Of a DNA stretch of 64,000 nucleotides, positions 35,216 to 44,528 are shown piece by piece. This DNA is from Asparagopsis taxiformis. Taxonomy: Eukaryota > Rhodophyta > Florideophyceae > Bonnemaisoniales > Bonnemaisoniaceae. Positions within the stretch are counted from its first letter, which is position 1, and each line of letters starts with the position of its first letter. The notes beneath the pieces were generated by a model. That model was not told where the DNA came from. It made no database searches and saw only the letters and a list, made by a program, of their open reading frames with translations. The stretch is from contig JALQPE010001716.1 of the NCBI GenBank assembly GCA_030407315.1, positions 1 to 64,000 of the forward strand, in the 5' to 3' direction. Position numbers and translations under genes: made by a program.

Positions 35216-36305
35216 CATTAGCTATGTGCTCTAAACCGATTCTAACAAGCAGAAAGAATCCTCTCCTTCATGACGATGCTCTCGAATTGAGTGCAATGCA
35301 ACGGACTCCCTCCAGGAGAACGACAAAGCATCGTCTTTTGCAAGACATTTTCGTACGAAAAATAATCGAAACACATATTTGACTTTAACCTAACAGCTAT
35401 CGCGAGCACCGTACTCAGCTAAATTTCCTCTGTAATTTCCTTCCTCCAACCAATCAATAGCCGCTTGGTCACAGGCTTAAAAGCCTTCCACTATTTGTCC
35501 TATCCATCGAAGAGGGTTCGATCCAGGCCTTGATGGGTGTGGAACCCGAGAACTTGAAAATGGAACATATTGCGACAGAGATGAGATGTCATTCTCTTTC
35601 GTTTACTTTTTTCTAACAAGATTCTAAACGTCTACGCAGCGGAACGAACCCAATGTCGTCCGTCCGTTTTCAGCCCGGTGAGATGTTTTTGCCATTAACG
35701 GAGGTGGAGGCGGCTATGGAGGAAGCCTGCGGTTCGGGTATTCTTTCCATTAACGGAGGTGGAGGTGGCGGCTTTGGAGGAAGCCTGGAGAACATGTGAG
35801 ATGTCAGTACCCATGGATCACAAGAAAAACATGTAGAGGTCCAGTTTGGATATTGTTGCCATTAACGGAGGCGGAGGAGGCGGCTACGGTGGAAGCCTGG
35901 AGAGCATGTGAGATGTCAGTACCCATGGATCACATGAAGAACATGTTGAGGTGCGGTTCGGATATTCTTTCCATTAACGGAGGCGGAGGAGGCGGCTACG
36001 GTGGAAGCCTGGAGAAGAATAGAATAGTCCTATACCCATGGATCACAAGTAGACGTAGTTGGGCTCCTTTTCGAAGCCCATTCGTCTCTTGAATAAATTT
36101 AGCACCCAAATCATATACGATTGCCGAGTTGACACCCCGTATGTCTCGTTGGTAGAAATAGCAGGGGTTCCACCACTCAGCTGGCGGGAAGTAGTTACTG
36201 ATTATATGAGATATGGCTTAGCTCCCGCCAAAACCGATAGCTCTGGGCTCAGGTTCTCCAAATGTGGTTATACGAATGTGTTCTGACAATGGTAGAAGAC
36301 GAATA
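35216..36305 (+). repeat. Gly-codon-rich tandem repeats (about 111 bp)
   Basis: Four copies of ATTAACGGAGGYGGAGGNGG at 35694, 35749, 35861 and 35972, the last three spaced 111-112 bp. In one frame each encodes INGGGGGG(Y/F)GGSL, but the frame is interrupted by stops, so a full gene is unlikely; it may be a decayed Gly-rich coding repeat. The flanks 35216-35690 and 36020-36305 hold nothing I recognise. Confidence 0.5.
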
Positions 36306-36500
36306 TCTGCATCCTGCTTTGAATTAAAATTTGGGCTATTCTCAAAAACATGCACATGTGAACATGTTTTTGAGATGGGGGTGTGCCGTACGGCACAATC
36401 GACCGCCGAAATCGATGTTTTTTGCAATATTTTTTCTGCCCGAAATTGTAGAATTTCTGGGCTGGCCAGCAATGCATCTGAGTCGGACATCCCCACGTCC
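36306..36500 (+). repeat. Single ~430-bp repeat fragment, plus orientation
   Basis: Carries the foldback and an intact TGTGCCGTACGGCACA at 36382, and ends about 330 bp before the methylase-SET start codon. Together with the minus-oriented array at 40250-41345 it brackets that gene with inverted repeats. Confidence 0.8.
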
Positions 36501-36827
36501 AGTGGCCGTCCGGATGTCGCTCACCTGGTAAGCGTGAGGCACCTGTGTCAACCTATGTGACTGGCGGCCTTGCAGTACAACACTCAAAGGCAGGGAATCA
36601 CAATCTTTTTAAAATTTTTTCTCTACCACGTATCCGTCACAACTTATTACCTACACCGGTTACGGGTTTCAAGACCTTTCCAGTGCTGTGTACCCGTATA
36701 CTCTGTTCCGTTCGATATCAACCAGTGTTCCTCACGAAAGAGTGCAAACGTCACGAGATACGTCGTCAAATTTGACTGTCTCGCCGAGCGGTCGCCATCC
36801 TGTACCGAATTTTCCACTCATTCCATT

Positions 36828-39800
36828 ATGACGAATAAGCGCAGGCGCAACAGCAATCCGATCGTTGACGACGCAACCGTGCCAATTCTGCGCGAACCCG
36901 CTAGCCCTTGGGAGGATTCTAGTGACATGGGTACACGTCGAAACGTAGGTCGCGCCGCCCGCGAAACTACTCTCGCTGGCAAAGACTTCCTCCGCCTCTT
37001 GCTGGATTTATTCGCCCACTCAAGTTTCGCAGACTTGACGGACAAGCCGGGAGGTTTCACATACGCGGACCTTGGCGCTTGGGTTGCGCAGGGCACGGAA
37101 GAACAATTTGTGGCGCTGCAAGGTCGACTCAGCATGTCCTTCAGCGGTCGTTCGAAGAATGCTGGAGTCGAGGCGGATGTTGCCGAAATCGTCATGGCAG
37201 AGATGAACGTTGAGCGAGCCAAGCAGATTGTTCGTCTGGCATTACCCATTGCCGAGTTTTCAAGACAGGATGAGCGTATCGGGCAATGGGTTGAGCACTG
37301 CATCCTTTCTGGGATCGTGCCGCAGACCTTCCTTATTGGATGTAACATGCTTCCTTCGCCACTACAGGCGCCGCAGCGCGGGGAACCAAGCGCCTTCGTT
37401 CTTGCTCCACCGGAAACGTTCGAGGTATTGATGTATTTCCAAGCGTTGTCTATCATCCGAAATCACAACAAGAACCTGCCGCGTCGCCGAATAGGAGATG
37501 CGGCCGAAGAGGGGAACGAAGCCGCACGCGTCCCAGCCCATCGGAAAAGCACTAATCGAGCTTGTTACGTGGTTCAAGTTTTATACCATGCTTGGACCGA
37601 TGTGGCCTACGCCGCAAAGTTTTCCAGCTTCGAAGAGTTGATGGCGCCGTACATCATTTTCGACAGCAGTGAGCATTGGTTTGACGTGCTCGATGAAGGT
37701 CTATTCGCACCGATGGAGCAGAAGCTAGATCTCTACCACAACAAAGCTCCCCTATCTCATCCTGATGGATATGGTGGAAAAGTAGAGACAAGAACCAGTG
37801 CGCAGCACAGTGCATTTAGGGACCTTGTGAGGAAGTTCTTCGACCGGTTGCAGTTTCTTATCGTCAACCCGGACCTGTACACCTGGCCGGAGTCCGACCG
37901 CTGGGGGGCACTGGAAATATACTTCTCAAGCGGAAATCCGGACAAGCTGCCAGCGTATTTTGACACCCTCGACGAAGACGTTATGGCTGTCCTCCGCCCG
38001 GCACCACAAGCCGCGGACGCAGAAAAGGTCCCCAAGCCGGTTGATGACACTCCCACTCGTCGCAACACAGGAGGGAGAGGTTTGGTTCCGTCGACAAGAC
38101 ACACAACCAGGCTTCAACTTGGACCTGGGAGGACCAGTCTTACTGCCCAAGGGCCGTCTCCCCCGTCACCGTCACCCCATGCGACAGAAGAGCAGGAAAG
38201 TGAAGGGCAGGCTCTCGCAAAGGACTTTCTTTCGAAAATGAGTCAGTATTGCCGGGTGTACGACGTCCCTTTCGAAGATTTGGTCAGTGCCGACGAGAGC
38301 CGAGAACACGTGCCCATCACGGGCAACGTTCAGCTCATTCTGACTGATCCGCCCTACAATGTTCGTCGTAAGAGGAACGATTCCAACTCTTCGTACGACA
38401 GGCTAACTGCAGAAGATATGCAGGCTAGCATCGAAGTGTTTGACGAGCTGTTGCGCCCCGGTGGCCACGGCATCGTGTTCTGCTCGGTTTTGCAGTTCTA
38501 CGAATGGTTCCATTACTTGGAAACGTACAAAGGACCGCAGTCAGAAGGCCCAACCGATACTGCTGCCAGTGATGACGGGTCGGATGAAGAAGAGGTTACG
38601 TCCATGAATTCGGACTCCGAAGCATCGCAGCACAGTGGCGAAGAAAGTGCGGATGAGGAGGAGGACGAGGAGGAGGAGGACGTCGTTCGGAATTCAGTTT
38701 TCTTCGTTGACGAGGTACCTCTGTTGTTTGTCCGACTACCTGGGCACCTCTATCAAATGCCGGGGCGGAAGAGGTACCAACGCATGAACATGGCAGAGGT
38801 CGCTATCCACTTCTGGAAGCGAGGTGTTCCGTTCAAGACCGGAAGCGAGATGGTGGCCTATAGGAACCACGGATACATGGACGGCACGTACCCGGCGTGG
38901 TGCAACGTCACCATCAATATGCCCGCCATCGATTCGAATGAGATGGTGTGGCGAACAAGGAGCACAACCGGTGCTACGGTCAGAGTTCGTGCAGAGCAGA
39001 AGAGCGTCGCTCTCATGATGGAGTTGATCAGCCAGCATTCACAGCCTGGTGATATTGTTGTCGATCCATTCTCTGGCACTTTCGCAACGGGAAAAGCAGC
39101 TATGAGCTTGCCTGAGCACCGTGTTTTCGTCGGCAGTGACATGGACAAATTGTGTGTGGTACGATCGCTTCCAAAGCTGTGTGCAGTCATGTCACGTGTA
39201 ATTCTTTCAAACAACACTGACATGAGGGTCACGACAGAAGCGAAACAGAGTGCTGAGAAGTTCTTGGCGTCCCCCTCTGTCACGATGCGTACGCAGAGGG
39301 AACGCAGGATCATCGAACCCCCACCTGGCCTTCCCCTGTACCAGAGGTTCCCGAAATATATTCGGCAGTACCTCTGGCAGCTGTGCCCAGAGTCGATTGC
39401 GTCGCGCGAGCACATGGAGAAACCGGTACATTATTGGCCACCTTCCCTGCGCCGCTGGTTGCAAACTGAAAACCCTCGCGTGATGCGGGCACACGATTGT
39501 GTTGCGAAAAAATTGAGCGTTCGACCATCGCTGATTAAGCATCCAAATGCAGGAAGAGGGCTCTTCGCTGAACAGACATTTAATGTTGGTGACGAAGTAT
39601 GTGCATACTACGGAACTGTTGTGTACTCTGATATGAGCAAGGAGTCGATGAGGTTCGCGTACGGAGAGGGTCACATGGCGATAACGAAGGAAACATTCTT
39701 GATGTATGCTATCAAGCTGTATGCAACAGCGGAGGACGACGAAAACATCGAGCATCCAATTTGGATTGTTCCGGCTCCGTTCTGTTCGGCGCAGTTCATC

Positions 39801-40025
39801 AACGACCCGCGGTATTTGCGAGGTGAGGACACTCCGGCGGAAGACACCAGGCGGATGGCCAACGTCGAGTTTGTCGAGAACTACAGCAGCGGTTCGACGG
39901 GGAAGAAGCTCAAGGCGAAGGACCTAGAAAATCCGAAGATCATTGTAGTACGTGCAATCCGCGATATCCGTCCGGGGCAGGAGCTCTACGTTCATTATGG
40001 GACAGCGTTTAGAGCATGGAATTAG
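36828..40025 (+). CDS. DNA N6/N4 amino-methyltransferase fused to SET domain, 1065 aa
   Basis: Two modification activities in one chain. Start: ATG 36828, the first true ATG of the frame, followed by a basic NKRRR. Residues 1-500 are an unrecognised, mostly ordered region. Residues 507-510 are DPPY in the context LTDPPYNV, catalytic motif IV of amino-methylases; VDPFSGTFATGKAA (746 onward) is the AdoMet-binding motif I. The order IV then I marks the beta class (N6_N4_Mtase family), usual in bacteria and rarer in eukaryotes. An acidic insert (about 580-620) sits between the two motifs. The C-terminal SET domain runs from about 895: NAGRGLFAEQTF (GRG at 909-911), CSAQFINDPRY replacing the usual N-H-S/C block, and ELYVHYGTA near the end. 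AATAAA lies at 40057. Predicted: nuclear adenine or cytosine-N4 DNA methylation plus protein-lysine methylation. The specific targets cannot be read from sequence. Confidence 0.8.
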   Translation: MTNKRRRNSNPIVDDATVPILREPASPWEDSSDMGTRRNVGRAARETTLAGKDFLRLLLDLFAHSSFADLTDKPGGFTYADLGAWVAQGTEEQFVALQGRLSMSFSGRSKNAGVEADVAEIVMAEMNVERAKQIVRLALPIAEFSRQDERIGQWVEHCILSGIVPQTFLIGCNMLPSPLQAPQRGEPSAFVLAPPETFEVLMYFQALSIIRNHNKNLPRRRIGDAAEEGNEAARVPAHRKSTNRACYVVQVLYHAWTDVAYAAKFSSFEELMAPYIIFDSSEHWFDVLDEGLFAPMEQKLDLYHNKAPLSHPDGYGGKVETRTSAQHSAFRDLVRKFFDRLQFLIVNPDLYTWPESDRWGALEIYFSSGNPDKLPAYFDTLDEDVMAVLRPAPQAADAEKVPKPVDDTPTRRNTGGRGLVPSTRHTTRLQLGPGRTSLTAQGPSPPSPSPHATEEQESEGQALAKDFLSKMSQYCRVYDVPFEDLVSADESREHVPITGNVQLILTDPPYNVRRKRNDSNSSYDRLTAEDMQASIEVFDELLRPGGHGIVFCSVLQFYEWFHYLETYKGPQSEGPTDTAASDDGSDEEEVTSMNSDSEASQHSGEESADEEEDEEEEDVVRNSVFFVDEVPLLFVRLPGHLYQMPGRKRYQRMNMAEVAIHFWKRGVPFKTGSEMVAYRNHGYMDGTYPAWCNVTINMPAIDSNEMVWRTRSTTGATVRVRAEQKSVALMMELISQHSQPGDIVVDPFSGTFATGKAAMSLPEHRVFVGSDMDKLCVVRSLPKLCAVMSRVILSNNTDMRVTTEAKQSAEKFLASPSVTMRTQRERRIIEPPPGLPLYQRFPKYIRQYLWQLCPESIASREHMEKPVHYWPPSLRRWLQTENPRVMRAHDCVAKKLSVRPSLIKHPNAGRGLFAEQTFNVGDEVCAYYGTVVYSDMSKESMRFAYGEGHMAITKETFLMYAIKLYATAEDDENIEHPIWIVPAPFCSAQFINDPRYLRGEDTPAEDTRRMANVEFVENYSSGSTGKKLKAKDLENPKIIVVRAIRDIRPGQELYVHYGTAFRAWN

Positions 40026-40249
40026 GGTCACGAAAGATGTTTTCATTTCGACTACAAATAAAGCTACGTTCCAGAGTTGAAGTATATCATATAATGCAGA
40101 ATGTCCAGCCACCATTAGTCCAGGGTGAAACCTATTCGGCAGTACTCGCCTGTCAAAAACCAATCGTTCACACTCTAGGTGCACTTCGTCCGAGCAGTGA
40201 ACCTGACTGCTTGGTTGCTGTTATGCGTGCAGATGCAAAATACAAGACC

Positions 40250-41345
40250 AAGTTGAAATGGACGCCCGGTGGATGTCCAGCTCAGTTGCATTGCTGTCCA
40301 GCCCAGAAATTCTACAATTCAGGGCAGAAAAAATATTGCAAAAAACATCGATTTCAGCGGGTCGATTGTGCCGTACGGCACACCCCCATCTCAAAAACAT
40401 GTTCACATGTGCATGTTTTTGAGAATAGCCCAAATTTTAATTCAAATCAGGGTGTCTAATTTGGCCACAACGGCCCCAGGAACCGACCGCCGCCCCGAGT
40501 GGGGTTGTCACTGGCTTCTGTAAGCACTAACTGTAAGGCTAAATGGCGTCTGACAAAGGGTCAATTTCAGGCTCAATACGCCAGGGACAGGTCTTGGTCC
40601 TTGTTCCATCATGGTCCCACCCCACTCTCTCACGACCAACCTGAAATGCACGTCCGGTGGATGTCCAGCTCGATTGCACTGCTGGCCAGCCCGGAAATTC
40701 TAAAATTTCGGGCACAAAAAAATTGTAAAAAATCAACGATTTCAGCGGGTCGTTTGTGCCGTACGGCACACCCCCATTTCAAAAACATGTTCACATGTGC
40801 ATGTTTTTGAGAATAGCCCAAATTTTAATTCAAATCAGGGTGTCTAATTTGGCCACAACGGCCCCAGGAACCGGCCGCCGCCCCGAGCGGGGTCATCACT
40901 GGCTTCTGTAAGCACTAACTGTGAGGCTAAATGGCGCCGGAAGATGGGTCGATTGCAGGCTTCAAGCCTAAGTTATGCTAGGGAGAAATCTTCTTCCGTT
41001 TTCATGTTCCCGCCTTACTCCCTCAACAGAAACACTACTCACCCATCACGTTACTCATATTCCGTGCACTTTATATTAGTAGTGAACCCGCCTGCTTAGT
41101 TGCTGCAATGCGTGGATGTAGGCAGCACACGACCAACCTGAAATGGACGTCCGGTGGATGTCCATCTCAGATGCACTGCTGGCCAGCCCAGAAATTCTAA
41201 AATTTCGGGCACAAAAAATCTTGCAAAAATCAACGATTTGGGCGGGTCGATTGTGCCGTACGGCACACCCCCATCTCAAAAACATGTTCACATGTGCATG
41301 TTTTTGAGAATAGCCCAAATTTTAACTCAAATCAGGGTGTTCCCC
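40250..41345 (-). repeat. ~430-bp repeat array, minus orientation
   Basis: Three units with intact TGTGCCGTACGGCACA at 40367, 40755 and 41252. Separates the methylase-SET gene from the ParB/dioxygenase pair. Confidence 0.85.
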
Positions 41346-41684
41346 GGATAAAGGGGTGCTCGCAGCCGCCCCAAAAGCCGCCTAGCTTGACAGCTGTAAT
41401 TTTAACACATTACACATCAAGGACACTGCCTGCTTCACGCCACCTCGTCAGGTTTCGAGAGCCCGACTCGGGCCCGTTCTGAACGGACACTCACATCTCG
41501 ATTGCCTGTCTTGCATTCCAGCGGTCACGATAGGTGTGTACCTAACAAAATTTCGGTTGTATTGTGTTATTATTTCCAGCGATTGGCGTTCACGACCATT
41601 CTTCAACTTAACGTGAAACATACCATCCACATCACTCGAATACGTCAACGTCAACCATCTCTTTTCCTTTCCAACTCAACAACC
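41346..41684. promoter_or_regulatory. Leader/promoter of the ParB-like gene
   Basis: About 340 bp between the repeat array and the ATG. The downstream frame stays open here from 41502 but has no ATG, so this is more likely untranslated leader. No clear TATA box. Confidence 0.25.
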
Positions 41685-44528
41685 ATGGCGGATACGCATT
41701 TCAGCAGTTTGTTTTCAACGGTTTGCGGCGATCAAGTGAGCGCGTCAGCGGAGTCGCGCGGACTCAAGCGCGGCGTCGATGTCGACTTGTTTGCGGACGT
41801 GGACGGTGCGGCTGTGCATATTGGGACGGCTTCGGTGAGCACTGCTGGTGGCGATGTTGGCCTTCCGCGCACGCTGCACAACCACAAGCTGCCGGAAACC
41901 GACGAGGCCGACTATATCGTCGTGCGCAACATTGCGACTAAGGACAAGTTCAAGGACCTCCCGTTCCCGTACATGTTTGATGGCGCCGAGGGACCGCCGG
42001 AGACGATGGGTGGAGCATACGCCGCGGCGTTTTACCCTTGGGATACTCGGATGATGCGCCCCGCTGCGGAGGATGGCTCTAGCGACATTCGTACCCCTGC
42101 TGCAGCGTCAAACTTCAACGCAGCGACGAACCAGGCCAGCTCGGGACGGATGCCCAGTACCGGTCCAGCAGGCGAAATCACTGGTTCGGGGGGTACGAAG
42201 CATCCAGCACGCTCCGTCCCGGTTTCGGGAGGCACGAAGCGCCCTGCTCGCTCTGCCAGAGCCTCCAGTGGAGGCACGAAGCACCCTGCTCGCTCCAACG
42301 TCACCGAAGCTACTACGCAGGACGTAACCGAGGTGGACGACGAACCGGAGGTGGCGGAAAGCATTCGTGAGCAGCAGGGGACGCAAATTATGGTGCCCAA
42401 GTTTGTGACGTCGGATTACGTCGGAGAAGGAGCGACTGTGTTGGTGAGGCAGCTAGTGGAACCGGCCGTGACCCTTCGCGATGTCAAAGAAGACCACGTG
42501 GAGGACCTGCGCAACAATATGTTGGCGGTGGGGTATGTGAGCTCTTCGCGTATCACTGTGACGGTGCTGAGGTCGCAGAACACGCATTTGTCCGCCGACA
42601 CGCGTCTGTTCCAGAATGGCAAATTCCATGCCAATGCGAACGTGACCGTGATCGACGGACTGCATCGTCTCAATGCTATGCATAGCATTGCGGATGACTT
42701 CACGCGCCTCACCCGTATGCACAGAACCAAGCTGCCACAGGAGGCAAACCGCTTGCGCTGGGTTACTCAGCCTCTGGATGTGTACTACCTTCGCCGCAAG
42801 GACGACAGTGATCTCCAGCCTCATGAGATCATCCACAAGAGTGCAGAGTCGAACCATACGACTGGGACGCAACTGACGGAGCGCTCCCTGGTTCGAATCT
42901 TGTCGTCCATCCAGCAGTTCATCCGTACGATTGCTGTTGCAAACAACGTGGAAAACGCTGGCGACTTGCGTGAGTCTGATGTCATCCGAACATTGTTCGA
43001 GGCGCAGTTCATGGGGATGATGAATTCGACGAACACGGCTCGGCGGTGGACGCGTTTGGCTATAGCAACGCTGAAGCATCCTGTTCTCGACGACGTGTTG
43101 CGTGAGCTGAACAATTCCGAGCGCCGCAACGAGATTGGGATAACGCACCTGGACCACAAGATAGTGCGCGAGTTGCTGGAAGAAAACTTTGTCTTCGTCT
43201 TGCGTGGTCTTTCGGAGTACTTGAACCCTGCTCATGGCGGACGTCCGGATGGACGCTTTGACGTGAACGACTTTTATACATACGTCCGTCGCGTGACTGC
43301 AATAGCAAATTCTCTGTACGCTGCGTTTGGGCGCCCAAAGAGTATTATGCGCAAGTCATTTCTGAGCACAGAGATGGCAATTGGGTCGGTTAAGCAGCCG
43401 AAGGAGTTGCAATGGCATCTCACCAATGCCATTGCAATGTATAGAGGGGACGACCGGAGCAGTGAGGTTCGAATGCGACGGAGAACCACGCGTTTACAGG
43501 ATTTGGAAACGAACTTGAAAGAGTTTTTCAATCCGACATTGAAGAAGAAGACTAAGGCTCGACGCAAACGCCGCCCTTCTGCTGCCAATGTGAGACTCAC
43601 TCACAAGAAGCAGCGGAATGTCGAACATGAGCCTGCTTCGCATGGCATCCGCCGCCGTTCACAGCGACTTCGCTCGACGGGGAGCACACGCCTCGAGGAA
43701 GAAGAGCCGGTTGTGGTACAACAATCCGCCGGGGAAGAAGAGCAGGCCGTTGTTGATAAACCCACCGATCAACAACAAGCCACTGCTTCCGGTGATGAGG
43801 TTGACGAAGACTCCGCCCGTTCCCCCGATTCTGCCGTTGAGATTGTCCCCCAAGATAACCAACGTGCTGGTGCGACTCCCTCCAACCAAGAATCTGTCCA
43901 TACCGCTTCGGACGAGGAAGACAAACAGGGTGCAGACGAGGGCCAAGTCGAAAGCAAGGGGGTCCGCGAAGTGACAATTACATTCACTGTTCCGGAAGGA
44001 GTGGAAGTCGATGAAGACGGTTACATCGTTCGTGACTCTCCTTCTGAAGACGACCTCCTCTTCGACGACCGTATGCCGTCTCTTCCTGACGATTTCGAAG
44101 ACCGAGCCGAAGGGCATCATCTGGCGCAGCGTCCCGCGGATGTCATCGCATCGGTGAGGGTTGGCTGTCTGCCCCCGATTGAGCTCAGGTTGTTATTGGA
44201 GAGTGTGGAAATCGATGAGGAGGGCAGAGAGGTGAGGTATTTGAAGCAAGTGGCGATGGACCCTGTGTTTGAGGGGCTGCATATTCCGGAAGAACATCGG
44301 GCTCGTGTGCTATTCGAAATCGATCACGTCTATCCGATGTTCTTCGCAGCGTGGAAGATGGCTGCCAAGGCGATGTGTGAGCCTACATCGACGTTTCTAC
44401 CCTCGAGGCTGGACTTCGCCAGGTTGCGCGAATGTCTACAAGCTGGAAGGATTCGTATGAGGCCGGCACTGGTATGGCGTACTTCCACAATTGCCGAACG
44501 GAAATCAACGAGCGAGGGTATACGGTGA
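41685..44528 (+). CDS. ParB/Srx-fold domain protein, 947 aa
   Basis: Start: ATG 41685 in a strong eukaryotic context (AACCATGG). Residues 165-205 hold three copies of GGTK(H/R)PARS, a basic low-complexity stretch. The ParB/Srx-like domain (about 245-350) contains LRDVKEDHVEDLRNNMLAVG and, at 320-330, VTVIDGLHRLNAM, the D-G-x-H-R-x-x-A motif of the ParB nucleotide-binding fold. A helical region follows (about 390-520). Residues about 615-645 are a strong basic cluster (KKKTKARRKRRP). Residues about 665-830 are acidic and disordered; the C-terminus is globular. It has no visible ParB-type HTH that I can name. ParB/Srx domains occur next to DNA-modifying enzymes in phages and bacteria (established); CTP hydrolysis or nuclease activity is not predicted from what I see. 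The last 97 bp overlap the next ORF in a different frame. Confidence 0.65.
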   Translation: MADTHFSSLFSTVCGDQVSASAESRGLKRGVDVDLFADVDGAAVHIGTASVSTAGGDVGLPRTLHNHKLPETDEADYIVVRNIATKDKFKDLPFPYMFDGAEGPPETMGGAYAAAFYPWDTRMMRPAAEDGSSDIRTPAAASNFNAATNQASSGRMPSTGPAGEITGSGGTKHPARSVPVSGGTKRPARSARASSGGTKHPARSNVTEATTQDVTEVDDEPEVAESIREQQGTQIMVPKFVTSDYVGEGATVLVRQLVEPAVTLRDVKEDHVEDLRNNMLAVGYVSSSRITVTVLRSQNTHLSADTRLFQNGKFHANANVTVIDGLHRLNAMHSIADDFTRLTRMHRTKLPQEANRLRWVTQPLDVYYLRRKDDSDLQPHEIIHKSAESNHTTGTQLTERSLVRILSSIQQFIRTIAVANNVENAGDLRESDVIRTLFEAQFMGMMNSTNTARRWTRLAIATLKHPVLDDVLRELNNSERRNEIGITHLDHKIVRELLEENFVFVLRGLSEYLNPAHGGRPDGRFDVNDFYTYVRRVTAIANSLYAAFGRPKSIMRKSFLSTEMAIGSVKQPKELQWHLTNAIAMYRGDDRSSEVRMRRRTTRLQDLETNLKEFFNPTLKKKTKARRKRRPSAANVRLTHKKQRNVEHEPASHGIRRRSQRLRSTGSTRLEEEEPVVVQQSAGEEEQAVVDKPTDQQQATASGDEVDEDSARSPDSAVEIVPQDNQRAGATPSNQESVHTASDEEDKQGADEGQVESKGVREVTITFTVPEGVEVDEDGYIVRDSPSEDDLLFDDRMPSLPDDFEDRAEGHHLAQRPADVIASVRVGCLPPIELRLLLESVEIDEEGREVRYLKQVAMDPVFEGLHIPEEHRARVLFEIDHVYPMFFAAWKMAAKAMCEPTSTFLPSRLDFARLRECLQAGRIRMRPALVWRTSTIAERKSTSEGIR

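Noticed and set aside
35500..35545. tRNA-like GGGTTCGATCC box
   Set aside because: Resembles a T-loop, but no matching acceptor stem, D-arm or anticodon arm could be drawn around it.
36570..36827. N-terminal extension of the methylase-SET ORF
   Set aside because: The frame is open but starts with a non-ATG codon, and the composition is unlike protein. The first ATG at 36828 is followed by a basic segment and is preferred.
44379..44440. Programmed -1 frameshift site
   Set aside because: The frames are compatible, but I see no X-XXY-YYZ slippery heptamer in the overlap. Kept only as a question in the findings.
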